Assembly (NCBI GenBank): GCA_014804645.1
Contig: JAAUZI010000077.1
Location: 24,279 to 88,278 of the forward strand
DNA: 64,000 nucleotides
DNA from: Lachnospiraceae bacterium
Lineage (GTDB): Bacteria; Bacillota; Clostridia; Lachnospirales; Lachnospiraceae
Reading direction: 5' to 3'
In this document: positions 44,593-53,374 of the stretch, in pieces
Numbering within the stretch: position 1 is the stretch's first letter
How the letters are laid out: each line of letters starts with the position of its first letter
Notes under the pieces: generated by a model
What the model saw: the letters and a program-made list of their open reading frames with translations, nothing else
What the model was told of the DNA's origin: nothing
Database searches by the model: none
Made by a program: the position numbers and the translations under genes

Positions 44593-45519
44593 TTACTGCA
44601 ATTCCTCGGTCAATGCGGCGATGATGCTGGTCTCGCCATCGTTTCCCGTCTCAGGATGTTCCTCCAGATAACTGATGATATAGTCCAGTCGGTTGATGGG
44701 CACTCCTGTTGTGACCAGCCCGGCCAGCACTCTCTGCAGTCGTTTCAGCGATACCTGCTCTGGCACCACGCCGTCCACCACTGCCGGGTAGCGTCTGCGC
44801 ACCATATTCACCATGTCGGCGGTGAGCTGGCGGTTCAGGATGCGGTCATAATTTTGTAGGATTACCTCCGACAGATGTGCAACAATGCAGTCAAAGGCGG
44901 AGAGTTCCACATATCCCGCCGGGGTCTCATCCTGCTTTTCCAGCCATTCTCCCTCCGGCCAGACGGTGCGCCATTCGGCCACGGGCAGCGCGTTCTCCCG
45001 CACATAAAAGTATTTCGGATATTCAGAACTGTTCTGAGCCACTACCTCCCGGCCGTGAAGCAGAATACGGTATTCCTTTTCCCCCAGAGTGATATTGTCC
45101 CGGAGTTGGATCATGGGGATCATAATGCCCATGTGGTCTCCCAATCTCATGCGCATATTGTGGATTGGAAGGTAGGTATTAGTATTTTCCTTCACCAGCA
45201 TATCCACCAGTCCTCTTCCCACCTCCAACACCAAAACGTATTTCTGGATCACGTTTTCGACCTCAGCCTGCCTCTGCCTCTGCAGTGATTCCAGGTTGTG
45301 CTGAGAAATGGCTGAGATCTGATGGTTCAGCAAATAGTCCGTGGAGCAGTCCATCAGCCGGGCGATAGAACGTATCATTTCAGCGTCCGGTAGACTCGTA
45401 CCATTCTCCCATTTGGATACCGCCTGAGGGGTAATGCCCAGCTTTTCAGCTATTTTTTGCTGTGTGTAGCCCTGATCTTGACGCAGTTGGATAAATCGTT
45501 CCGCAAATTCTGTAAGCAT
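44593..45519 (-). CDS. XRE-family transcriptional regulator
   Basis: 308 residues, minus strand, ATG after AAGGAGGAAAAAT. N-terminal HTH_3: GYTQQKIAEKLGITPQAVSK with WENGTSLPDAEMIRSIARL. The remaining 240 residues form a mixed domain without recognised family, containing AVDGVVPEQVSL-type turns and a helical linker. No membrane segment. It is convergent to the flagellar operon, sharing the terminator region, so it is unlikely to be part of it. Confidence 0.8.
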   Translation of the reverse strand: MLTEFAERFIQLRQDQGYTQQKIAEKLGITPQAVSKWENGTSLPDAEMIRSIARLMDCSTDYLLNHQISAISQHNLESLQRQRQAEVENVIQKYVLVLEVGRGLVDMLVKENTNTYLPIHNMRMRLGDHMGIMIPMIQLRDNITLGEKEYRILLHGREVVAQNSSEYPKYFYVRENALPVAEWRTVWPEGEWLEKQDETPAGYVELSAFDCIVAHLSEVILQNYDRILNRQLTADMVNMVRRRYPAVVDGVVPEQVSLKRLQRVLAGLVTTGVPINRLDYIISYLEEHPETGNDGETSIIAALTEELQ

Positions 45520-45640
45520 ATTTTTCCTCCTTATTTTAGGCCCTGCCTGTATTTTTTCTTAGAATAACATGGAATACGCGACTACGCAACCAACTGTTGA
45601 GCTATTTGCGGCGCAACCATGAGTTGAGAAATAACGGTTC

Positions 45641-45669
45641 TTGACATCAATGAGGTTCGGACGTATAGT
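45641..45669 (+). promoter_or_regulatory. promoter of the GGDEF gene leader
   Basis: TTGACA (45641-45646), 17-bp spacer, TATAGT (45664-45669). The transcript would begin near 45676, giving a leader of about 215 bases made almost wholly of the repeat array below. The first 120 bases of this 371-base gene-free stretch (45520-45640) show no clear element. Confidence 0.75.
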
Positions 45670-45683
45670 AAATATGTGAAAGT

Positions 45684-45875
45684 ATGAAACTTCGTTTCAT
45701 ATACGTATTTGCGCAGTATCACAAGCGCAGCTTGTGATATGCATAGTAAGGTAAGTTTGAAAAAATTTTCAAGCATTGATTGGTATGTGCGCTAAAGCGC
45801 ACAGGGGGTACAAGTTTGAAACTAACGTTTCAAATACTGATTAACGCAGTATCGCAAGCATAGCTTGCGATATGC
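45684..45875 (+). repeat. triplicated two-hairpin leader element upstream of the GGDEF gene
   Basis: Three tandem units, each an A/T-rich palindrome followed by a G/C-richer one. Unit 1: 45684-45700 (ATGAAAC/GTTTCAT) and 45716-45740 (GTATCACAAGC/GCTTGTGATAT). Unit 2: 45757-45772 (TTGAAAA/TTTTCAA) and 45786-45803 (TGTGCGC/GCGCACA). Unit 3: 45815-45834 (TTTGAAAC/GTTTCAAA) and 45849-45873 (GTATCGCAAGC/GCTTGCGATAT). Units 1 and 3 are about 80% identical and differ by a compensatory A-T to G-C change in stem 2. Each unit is preceded by a purine-rich, SD-like stretch and can start a 12-17 codon ORF in stem 1 ending in stem 2, but loop-length change breaks the frame between copies. Periods are 73 and 59 bases. 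Confidence 0.8.
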
Positions 45876-45890
45876 AGGAACGGGGTAAAA

Positions 45891-48170
45891 ATGAAAAAGC
45901 AGAAAAAAATTACAGTGGGTGTGTTAGTCAGCGGCATTATGGATGATTTTACTAGGATCATCTGCAAGGGCGTAATGAAAGCGGCCCGGCGAAGAGGCGT
46001 AAATCTGGTTATTTTTCCGGCAAAATACGTGGATCGCGATGTGTCGGACAACCGGGATCTCAGGTATGAGTACCAGTATGGGACAATCCTGTCCTACGCC
46101 AAAAAACAGAATCTGGACGCCATAGTGGCGGCCACGGGCTGTATCGGGTGTTTCAGCACCTCCGAGCGCATGCTGGAGCTGATGAAACAGTATGAGGGAA
46201 TTCCCTGTGTGCTGATCGCCTCACAGCTGCCGGGCTATGACAGTGTGACTTTTGACAATTTCTCCGGTGTCATGGAGGGCATGGAATGCCTGATCGAGGA
46301 AACGCATTGTACGAAGATCGGTATGATTGGCGGGCCGGAGGACAATTCCGACGCACGAGAGCGGAGGGAGGCGTTCTGTCAGGTCATGCGGGAGCATGGG
46401 CTGGCGGTGAGCGAGGAGCTTTACGAGGCAGGCAATCTGACCCGCAACAGCCGGGAGGCCTTTGTCAGACTGCTGGACAACAATCCGGATCTGGAGGCGG
46501 TGTTCTGCGTCAATGATGACACTGCTCTGGGGCTGTATGAGGAGCTGCAACGCAGAAAGCGGCAGATCGGCAGAGATATCCACGTGCTTGGATATGACAA
46601 TATACAGGCGGCGGCCAAGGCGTCTCCTCCGCTGTCCTCAGTGCGGGCGGATCCGGCGGAGCTGGGAGAGGCGGCTCTGGAATTGGTACTTGACAAACTG
46701 CGTGGGGAGGCTGTGGAGAGCAGGGTGCTGCCCACCAAGTTTATCAGGCGGGATTCTATTGGCAACCTGGAGGATGAGCAGAGGGATCATGCCATAGATG
46801 CCCGTATGATGGATATGTGGTTTGACGATGTATTTTACCGCTGTAAGCATGAGGACATGCAGAAGACGGTGGAGCAATTCCGTCATTCCTTTAAAATGCT
46901 GGTAAAGTGCATCCGCTCCATTTTCGAGGAGCATGAGGAGGGAGTCTGGGAGGTAAAGGGGCTGCTGGAGCAGTTTCTGAATGTGGATACCATTGAGTAT
47001 GCGGATGTGGACAATCTGCTGATTGTGTTCCGCAGGCTGCAGAAAATGTTGTTGGGAGCAGGAAACTCCTATACCAAGGCTCAGAGGGATCTCTTTCCTA
47101 TGATTTACCAGAGGATTATCCGGGTGATGGATCAGAGATTATGGGAGATGGGGGAGAGGAGTCTGCGGGACAGCTTTGACATGAAACTGTTTGTGCAAAA
47201 GACGCTGCAGTTTGAGAAGGGGACTGACCAGAGCTATGGAACGCTGTTGGAAAACCTGAACTGGCTGCAGGTGAAGAACGCCGGAATCTATATCTTTGAG
47301 TCGCCCATCACCCATCTGACCAGAGAACCCTTTCAGGCGCCGGAGGAGCTGTATTTGAAAGCGGTGCTGAAGTCTGGGGAGGTACAGGTGGTGCCCGCCC
47401 TGGAGCAAAAAAAGAAACTGGCGGAGCTCTTCACGGACAATAAAGGCATACAGCAGGGCTGCATGGTGTTGTTCCCTCTGTTTTTCAATGAAGTTCTGGA
47501 GGGTGTAATTCTCTGCGAGATGACGGAAAATATTTTTGAGAGCGGCGAGTTTCTGGTCAATCATCTGAGTTCGGCTGCCAAGATGATAGAACTTTTGCGC
47601 TCCAACCAGAAGATACAGCAGGAACTGGAGGAGAGTCTGGTGGCGCTGCGAGAGAACAATATTGTGCTGGATAATCTGTCCAAATCAGATAGCTTGACCG
47701 GGATTTGGAACCGACGGGGACTGTACGAAGAGGGCCAGAGGGTGGTGGAACAATGTCACCGGCAGGGCAGGAATGTGCTGGTGGTCTATGCGGATATGAA
47801 CAATCTGAAGATTATCAACGATCGTTATGGGCATGAGGAGGGGGATTTCTCTCTGAAAGCCATTGCGGACAGGCTGGTGGAGGCCGCGGGCAGCCATGGT
47901 ATCGCGGGACGTATCGGCGGAGACGAGTATGCCTATATCTGTCCCTATGACGGTGAGAAAGAAGGGGCGGAGATGCTGTCGGAGCTGTATGAGGCGTTTC
48001 GTCGTTTCAATGAGGGCACCGACAAGGAGTACAATGTCACCATATCGGCCGGGGCCTGTGTTCTGGGGCCGGACAGCGGCATGTCACTGGAGGAGGCGCT
48101 GAGTGTTGCCGACGAGAGGCTGTATGAGGTGAAAAAGCAGCGTCCCAAGGAAGTGGCGAAAGGCGTGTAG
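45891..48170 (+). CDS. LacI-type sugar-binding sensor fused to GGDEF diguanylate cyclase
   Basis: 759 residues. Residues about 8-290 form a LacI/PBP-1 fold (ITVGVLVSGIMDDFTRIICK, DAIVAATGCIG, IGMIGGPEDNSDARER, VFCVNDDTALGLYEEL, HVLGYDNIQAA, LSSVRADPAELGEAAL) without helix-turn-helix or signal peptide. A helical and GAF-like linker (about 300-590) follows, then GGDEF: DSLTGIWNRRGLYEEG and GRIGGDEYAYI, so the active site is intact (GGDEY). A cytoplasmic ligand-sensing cyclase making c-di-GMP is inferred. Ribosome site GGAACGGGG. It sits between the flagellar genes and the lysozyme. Confidence 0.88.
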   Translation: MKKQKKITVGVLVSGIMDDFTRIICKGVMKAARRRGVNLVIFPAKYVDRDVSDNRDLRYEYQYGTILSYAKKQNLDAIVAATGCIGCFSTSERMLELMKQYEGIPCVLIASQLPGYDSVTFDNFSGVMEGMECLIEETHCTKIGMIGGPEDNSDARERREAFCQVMREHGLAVSEELYEAGNLTRNSREAFVRLLDNNPDLEAVFCVNDDTALGLYEELQRRKRQIGRDIHVLGYDNIQAAAKASPPLSSVRADPAELGEAALELVLDKLRGEAVESRVLPTKFIRRDSIGNLEDEQRDHAIDARMMDMWFDDVFYRCKHEDMQKTVEQFRHSFKMLVKCIRSIFEEHEEGVWEVKGLLEQFLNVDTIEYADVDNLLIVFRRLQKMLLGAGNSYTKAQRDLFPMIYQRIIRVMDQRLWEMGERSLRDSFDMKLFVQKTLQFEKGTDQSYGTLLENLNWLQVKNAGIYIFESPITHLTREPFQAPEELYLKAVLKSGEVQVVPALEQKKKLAELFTDNKGIQQGCMVLFPLFFNEVLEGVILCEMTENIFESGEFLVNHLSSAAKMIELLRSNQKIQQELEESLVALRENNIVLDNLSKSDSLTGIWNRRGLYEEGQRVVEQCHRQGRNVLVVYADMNNLKIINDRYGHEEGDFSLKAIADRLVEAAGSHGIAGRIGGDEYAYICPYDGEKEGAEMLSELYEAFRRFNEGTDKEYNVTISAGACVLGPDSGMSLEEALSVADERLYEVKKQRPKEVAKGV

Positions 48171-48210
48171 ACAGAAATAGGCATTTTTCATCCTGATTAG
48201 GAGGATATAG

Positions 48211-49782
48211 ATGGATTTCGAGGATAATTTGGAGGAGAACGGCAGAGGGCCTCGCAGATGGATGCGATTATTGCCGGTACTGGCGGCGGTTCTGATTATT
48301 GTGGTGATATTGATAGTGATGGTACTGCAGCGCAGGCGGGACCGGGGAGCGGAACAGCCGGAGGAGAGTGGCAGCGCTACGCAAGAAACTGTTTCAGATC
48401 CCGTGGAGGGTGTTGGGCAGCCGGAGGAAAGCGGGGCGCCGACAGCCGGGGAGGAAGACCCGGTGGAGAGCGCTGCAGAGGAAACGGACCCTCAGGAGCC
48501 TTCCCAGCAGGAGACCGGAAGCCAGGTGGACGTGGCGCAGCTGCTGGTATCGGAGCGTGTGCAGGAGCAGGAGCGAGTGACCATTGGCATTGACGTGTCC
48601 CGGTATCAGGGAACAATAGACTGGAGCCAAGTGACGGAGTCGGGAATTGATTTTGCCATGATACGTGTGGGATATCGCAGTGCGCTGGAGGACAGGGGTA
48701 TCTATGCCGACACCAACGCCCGCTACAATATGCAGGAGGCCCAGGCGGCGGGTATCCAGGTGGGGGTATATTTCTTTTCCACAGCTGTCAATCGGGACGA
48801 GGCCATCGAGGAGGCACAGTGGGTGGCGGAATATATTTCCCAGTATCAGATCACCTATCCGGTGGCCTTTGACTGTGAGGGGTATGAGCGGGAGGACAGT
48901 GTGCTGTACGCGCTGGACAACGGACAGCGGACGGACATTGCCATTGCCTTTATGCAGGAGATTTATGAGCAGGGGTACACTCCCATGTTTTACGGTTCCA
49001 GCTATGCCATGACGGGCAGCAATCACTGGGATATGGACAGGATTGAGCGGTCCTATAAGGTGTGGGTATCCCAATATCCGGTGCTGCCCTATCCTCAGAC
49101 GGAGCGTTCCTCCTATCAGGGAACTCATGCCATGTGGCAGTATACCAATCAGGGCAGTGTTCCGGGAATTGACCGGCCGGTGGATGTAAACGTGGCGTAT
49201 TTTGGATATGATGGGGCGGCGGAGTCCGTAAACGGGCAGGCGCCGGAGCAGGCCTATGCGGATGTGGAGGCGTTGATGAATTTCCGGGAGGTGGATGAGG
49301 TGGTGACGGCCAAGGAGGCCACCAATTTGCGGAACATGCCCAGTCAGGGCCAGGAGAGTACAGTACTGTGGACGTTGCGGAACGGGGATACGGCCCGGCG
49401 CACCGGTATAAGTGACAGTGGGTGGTCAAGGCTGATCTATCAGGACCAGGTATGTTATGCGGTGTCGAATTTGCTGACTACAGATTTGGCCTATCATGTG
49501 CCAGAACCGGAGCCGGAGCCTGAACCGGTCCAGGCGGATGACGGGATTAAGACCAAGTTTACGGACTGCAGCGATTTGATGACGGCCAAGATTGAGACAA
49601 ATCTGCGAGCGCTGCCCAGTGTGACGAACCCGGATGCGGTGGTGGTGGCAACGATCCACTATGGGGATGTGGTGCTGCGCACCGGAATCAACACGGACTT
49701 GGGATGGTCCAGAGTGGAGTATGGGGGGCAGGTGCTGTACTGTGTCAGCAGTTATTTGACACCGGCTCCGGCGCAGGAGTGA
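48211..49782 (+). CDS. membrane-anchored GH25 lysozyme with two SH3 domains
   Basis: 523 residues. A transmembrane helix (about residues 20-42, VLAAVLIIVVILIVMVLQRR) and a Glu/Pro/Gln-rich linker precede the GH25 domain (about 128-325): GIDVSRYQGTIDWSQV, FAMIRVGYRS, VYFFSTAVN and VAFDCEGYE with the catalytic D-x-E, ending HAMWQYTNQG. Two SH3_3 repeats (about 360-420 and 450-520) share ATNLRNMPS / ETNLRALPS and SGWSRL / LGWSRV. Cleaves peptidoglycan N-acetylmuramyl linkages on the cell surface. Confidence 0.93.
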   Translation: MDFEDNLEENGRGPRRWMRLLPVLAAVLIIVVILIVMVLQRRRDRGAEQPEESGSATQETVSDPVEGVGQPEESGAPTAGEEDPVESAAEETDPQEPSQQETGSQVDVAQLLVSERVQEQERVTIGIDVSRYQGTIDWSQVTESGIDFAMIRVGYRSALEDRGIYADTNARYNMQEAQAAGIQVGVYFFSTAVNRDEAIEEAQWVAEYISQYQITYPVAFDCEGYEREDSVLYALDNGQRTDIAIAFMQEIYEQGYTPMFYGSSYAMTGSNHWDMDRIERSYKVWVSQYPVLPYPQTERSSYQGTHAMWQYTNQGSVPGIDRPVDVNVAYFGYDGAAESVNGQAPEQAYADVEALMNFREVDEVVTAKEATNLRNMPSQGQESTVLWTLRNGDTARRTGISDSGWSRLIYQDQVCYAVSNLLTTDLAYHVPEPEPEPEPVQADDGIKTKFTDCSDLMTAKIETNLRALPSVTNPDAVVVATIHYGDVVLRTGINTDLGWSRVEYGGQVLYCVSSYLTPAPAQE

Positions 49783-49804
49783 GGCGAGGGACGGTGCGAG
49801 GGAC

Positions 49805-49947
49805 GGGGCGGTGGTGGCATGGTGTTCCCCTGCAGACACGCTCTCGCTTCGGCTCGGGCGTAGCGGTACGTAAGGCAGCAAAGTACGCTGCCTAAGTACC
49901 GACGCCCTCACAGAGTCTGCAGGGGAACACCATGCCCCCGCCGCCCC
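49805..49947 (+). repeat. 143-bp imperfect palindrome in the intergenic region
   Basis: Perfect 22-bp inner arms at 49816-49837 and 49915-49936 (starting GGCATGGTGTTCC) extend outward for about 10 more pairs (GGGGCGG with CCGCCCC) with one mismatch and one G-U. The inside holds smaller hairpins (GGCAGC/GCTGCC; GGTAC/GTACC; GGGCGT/ACGCCC). There is no T-run and no coding frame. Looks like a REP/MITE-type interspersed element. Confidence 0.75.
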
Positions 49948-50060
49948 TGCCTTGCGGCAACGGGACATGCAGAACTCTAAAACAGCATCTGCTCGGACAG
50001 TGCCCAGAGAAAGCGCTGGCTGCACTATGAACAGGACTTTCTCTACCGGTGATGGTGCTG

Positions 50061-50185
50061 GGAGGGCGGATGCGGTACTCTTAATCAGCATGTTCCCGGA
50101 TGGCGCACTGAACAATATATGGACGTCGAAACGGCCATATATTGTTCACCAGGTCTGTGTGGCAGGAGGGCAGATGCGGTACTCT
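50061..50185 (+). repeat. direct repeats flanking a 14-bp inverted repeat
   Basis: GGAGGGCGGATGCGGTACTC(T) at 50061-50081 recurs at 50165-50185 with one mismatch (G to A), and a related 20-base copy lies at 54664-54683. Between the first two, TGAACAATATATGG (50109-50122) pairs perfectly with CCATATATTGTTCA (50135-50148). Together with the palindrome above, this fills the 423-base gene-free stretch 49783-50205. The second copy ends 20 bases before the Nudix gene. Confidence 0.65.
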
Positions 50186-50205
50186 AAATAGGAGAGGCTA
50201 GGGAT

Positions 50206-50682
50206 ATGGCGAGGAATTTGACCACGTTGTGCTATATTGAGCGGGACGGGGCTTATCTGATGATGCACCGGGTGAAGAAAGAGCGAGATATCAATAAAGA
50301 TAAATGGATTGGCGTCGGAGGGCATTTCGAGGAGGGGGAGTCTCCGGAGGAGTGTCTGCTGCGGGAGGTGACAGAGGAGACGGGATTGACTCTGACTGAC
50401 TATCGGTTGCGGGGCGTGATTACTTTTATTGCGGATGCCTATCCGGTGGAGTATATGTTTTTGTATACAGCCGAAGGATTCGAGGGGATTATGCACGCAT
50501 GTGATGAGGGAAATCTGGAGTGGGTACCCAAGGGGGAGGTAAATGAGCTGCCGATCTGGGAGGGAGATAAGATATTTTTCCGGCTGCTGGAGGAGCGGCA
50601 GGATTTTTTCTCCCTGAAACTGCGGTATGAGGGGGACACTCTGGCTGAGGCCGTTCTGGACGGGAAGGAAAAACTGGTGTAA
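50206..50682 (+). CDS. Nudix hydrolase, MutT/8-oxo-dGTPase-like
   Basis: 158 residues. Nudix box G-x5-E-x7-REVTEETGL-x-L as GGHFEEGESPEECLLREVTE followed by ETGL (residues about 38-60). N-terminus NLTTLCYIERDGAYLMMHRV is typical of the oxidised-nucleotide subgroup. It hydrolyses nucleoside diphosphate derivatives; substrate not fixed by sequence. GGAGAGGCTAGGG precedes the ATG. Confidence 0.9.
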   Translation: MARNLTTLCYIERDGAYLMMHRVKKERDINKDKWIGVGGHFEEGESPEECLLREVTEETGLTLTDYRLRGVITFIADAYPVEYMFLYTAEGFEGIMHACDEGNLEWVPKGEVNELPIWEGDKIFFRLLEERQDFFSLKLRYEGDTLAEAVLDGKEKLV

Positions 50683-50713
50683 GGAGTAGGCGCTTTTGAC
50701 GGGAGTAGGGCGG

Positions 50714-53095
50714 ATGAAAGTGAGAAACAGATATAGGGAATTGGCGATAGGATGTCTGCTGGCTCTATTCCTTATGGCAGGCTGCGGAGAAATCGAATGT
50801 GAGAACAGGGATATTCCGGGAGAGGGAAACCAGACGGAGACCGTACAGTCGGAGGAAGAGACAGAGGCTTTCCAGGAGGAGGAACAGGATACGCTGATCC
50901 AGGAGCTGGACGGAGCGGTGGAGGCTCTGGCAGAGAGGGAAATTCTGTGGGATTTTCAGGACTTGATGCAGGATGAGAGAGCGGCAAATTTCCCAGAGGA
51001 GCTGGTAACGCAGCTGCAGGAGGCATTGGCGGCAGGAACCTCGGACGAGCTGCTACGGGAAATGACCGACAACAGCCTAAAAATAGAGAGAACAGATTTT
51101 ATCTATCAGCCCACCGAGGTGGAGGAATCCTCTGGCAGCTATGGGGATGTGTGGGCTGAGATCAATGAGCTGTTGTCCTCCGAACCGGGGAAGTCGGTGC
51201 CCTATGACTTTTACCGACTGGACCTGGACGGAGACGGAACGGATGAGATTCTCATGGTGGAGCGGACGAGATATAATTATTCCTACAACAGCCGGGCGGT
51301 GGTTCTGGAGCAGGATGAGCGGGGGCACTATTGCTTTGCGGGATATGAAAGGCTGGGATACTACAGGTTGTACGCCCTTTTTTCCTATGAGGATAATATT
51401 TATTTAATCTGTAATTTTGATAATTATAAGAAAAAGACCACCAGAGCGTTGGGAATTTTTGATTTGGGAGAGAGTTGGGAGAAGGTCTATCTGAGCCGCA
51501 GCAGCACAGACTGCCAGCTGGAAAAGCTGTGGGAGTCCGAACAGGAGGGGGAGCAGGAACTGCAGACGGCCATATGGGATTATATGCAACAGATCGGATT
51601 GGATCTGATGCTGTATAATCGCAGCGATACGAGATTTCCCGGGGAGGAAAGGCTCTTTCCCAGGGAGGAGCGCCAGCAGGCCATGGCAGTTTTGGACAAT
51701 GCGCTGTGGACGCCGGAGCATCTGGGGTATACAGCTCAGGAGCAGCGGTGGATTTTTACACTGGAGGAACAGCAGGTGTATTTTGCCCTGTACCACAGGG
51801 ACCAGCCGGAGCAGTATCTGGTGGAGGCGTTTCTCAGCGAGGGCGAGCAGGCTGCGCCCATAGGTCTCTATGGGATATTTCCCCGCATAGAGGTGGACTT
51901 AGAATCCTATTGGAGTTATATGGGAAAAATGGAGTACAATAGCGAGGAACAGGTATTCCATTCGGCTCCGGAGGCCGCTCTGGCTTTCCCGGAGGAGAGG
52001 TCGGAAGTGACGGAAAAGCTGTGGCGGCAGGTCAATGAGGAACTGCTGTCTGAGGAAATGCAGGGGCAGCAGCTGGCGCCGGAGGGTCTGGTGAATATGG
52101 CCCGGGAGGCTCTTTTTACCAGGGACTGGTCCGCCTTTGACCAGTTGGCGGAACCCTTTGAACAGACAGATCAAGAGGCAGTGCTTGCGGCCTGGTTTCC
52201 GGGTTACGATTACTCGATGGATGGCTATATCAACCGTATCTACCAGTATGCCATAGGAGATGACACCTATTTGCTTTTTATGGTGGATTCCGGTGGGTCG
52301 GCCCGTTTCATGATTAATGCTTGCTACCGCCTGACCTCGGAGGGGCGGGAATATTTGGGGGACCAGTGGAATACCTGGTGGAACGACTATGTAGTGCCTT
52401 ATGAGGGAGAATTCTATCTGGTGGACGGCAACTACAATTTTTATTCCAAATATGTGGATACGATTTATCTCCATCGCCTGACGGCGGAGGGGATCAGCGA
52501 GGACGCCACGAAAGTTGTGCTCAGTCCGGTGTCCTATGTCTGGACAGACGGATACAAGAGCGATGATGCGGCGCTGGAGCAGATTGACCGCTATGTGGAG
52601 GAGATCGGGGAGGAGTTGATGGAGGTCTCCCCCATCAATGACGATGTGGATGTATATATAGGCTGTGAGGAGCCGGTGACAGACGCCGTGCTGCGGCAGC
52701 GGCTGCTCTGGAGCTATGACTGGTATCGGGTGGACTATGACAACGACGGGCGATCGGAATATCTGGCCAGACATTACTGGTATCCCAGCAATTCTACCAC
52801 GCTGGGGCTACTCACGGAGCGATACCGGTTGGATGGGATCACGGTGCAGCTGTATGAGTCCTGGGAGCCGGAATGCCCCTACTCTTCTTATGACTATGAG
52901 CTGATTCAGCTGTGGTATCAGGAGTTTGACGGGAAAATATATACGTTTCAGTTGTTTTTGACGGAGGGGTACAACTATTATCTGAGCGTATCGCTGGTTG
53001 AGGGCGGCCAGGTCAGCTGGATTGCCAGTTATTATGTCACGCCCCGGTGCGAATGGCAGCTGGAGACCCGCCGCAATTACACGGGCGCCGGGTGA
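50714..53095 (+). CDS. large lipoprotein of unknown function with DxDxDG loops
   Basis: 793 residues from the ATG at 50714, after GGGAGTAGGG; a TTG 18 bases upstream would only lengthen the signal peptide. Lipobox LMAGC near residue 21. The rest is acidic and Tyr/Trp rich. Two calcium-loop-like motifs, RLDLDGDGTDEILMVE (about residue 170) and RVDYDNDGRSEYLARH (about 675), resemble VCBS/FG-GAP repeats and suggest a beta-propeller or dockerin-like module. No catalytic motif seen. Ribosome sites and spacing suggest co-transcription with the Nudix gene, but the roles look unrelated. Confidence 0.65.
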   Translation: MKVRNRYRELAIGCLLALFLMAGCGEIECENRDIPGEGNQTETVQSEEETEAFQEEEQDTLIQELDGAVEALAEREILWDFQDLMQDERAANFPEELVTQLQEALAAGTSDELLREMTDNSLKIERTDFIYQPTEVEESSGSYGDVWAEINELLSSEPGKSVPYDFYRLDLDGDGTDEILMVERTRYNYSYNSRAVVLEQDERGHYCFAGYERLGYYRLYALFSYEDNIYLICNFDNYKKKTTRALGIFDLGESWEKVYLSRSSTDCQLEKLWESEQEGEQELQTAIWDYMQQIGLDLMLYNRSDTRFPGEERLFPREERQQAMAVLDNALWTPEHLGYTAQEQRWIFTLEEQQVYFALYHRDQPEQYLVEAFLSEGEQAAPIGLYGIFPRIEVDLESYWSYMGKMEYNSEEQVFHSAPEAALAFPEERSEVTEKLWRQVNEELLSEEMQGQQLAPEGLVNMAREALFTRDWSAFDQLAEPFEQTDQEAVLAAWFPGYDYSMDGYINRIYQYAIGDDTYLLFMVDSGGSARFMINACYRLTSEGREYLGDQWNTWWNDYVVPYEGEFYLVDGNYNFYSKYVDTIYLHRLTAEGISEDATKVVLSPVSYVWTDGYKSDDAALEQIDRYVEEIGEELMEVSPINDDVDVYIGCEEPVTDAVLRQRLLWSYDWYRVDYDNDGRSEYLARHYWYPSNSTTLGLLTERYRLDGITVQLYESWEPECPYSSYDYELIQLWYQEFDGKIYTFQLFLTEGYNYYLSVSLVEGGQVSWIASYYVTPRCEWQLETRRNYTGAG

Positions 53096-53259
53096 GCCGG
53101 GCGACTGTAGGGAGACTTCAGTGTCTCATTTGTGCAAATGTTACAAGGAAATAAAACGCAGTAAATTCGCGCAAAATAAAATAATTTGAAATGCATATAA
53201 TATGAAACAAGAAAACATTGGCACATTTCGCCAAAAATGAAATAACTGTTTTATGATCC
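53096..53259. other. AT-rich intergenic stretch without recognised feature
   Basis: First part of a 280-base gap before the mini-toxin. It contains a 5-bp hairpin (GAGAC/GTCTC, about 53111-53128) and several runs of A/T but no ORF, RNA or clear promoter that I can support. Confidence 0.5.
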
Positions 53260-53288
53260 TTGTACGAAAAATGGAATAATGTTATAAT
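53260..53288 (+). promoter_or_regulatory. promoter of the mini-toxin mRNA
   Basis: TTGTAC (53260-53265), 17-bp spacer, TATAAT (53283-53288). The leader of about 80 bases contains two CCTCC anti-SD stretches (53322-53327, 53344-53349) that can pair with AGGAGG, including the toxin ribosome site at 53360-53366. Confidence 0.7.
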
Positions 53289-53374
53289 CCGCATATGGGA
53301 AACCAGAGCCGGGCGGCTTACCCCTCCTTTCAGGAGGGCTTATCCTCCTAACGAAAGAAAGGAGGGCGTTGCCA

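Noticed and set aside
44593..45519. XRE regulator as part of the flagellar operon
   Set aside because: It is on the opposite strand, convergent and separated by an intrinsic terminator.
45684..45863. Three real leader peptides in the repeat units
   Set aside because: The ORFs of units 1 and 3 go out of register because the first loop differs by one base, so the peptide is not conserved although the structure is; I report them only as part of the repeat.
45676..45890. c-di-GMP riboswitch upstream of the GGDEF gene
   Set aside because: A GCACAGGG string at about 45798 recalls the GEMM class, but the conserved downstream core and tetraloop-receptor arrangement are not present, and the region is explained by three repeated hairpin units.
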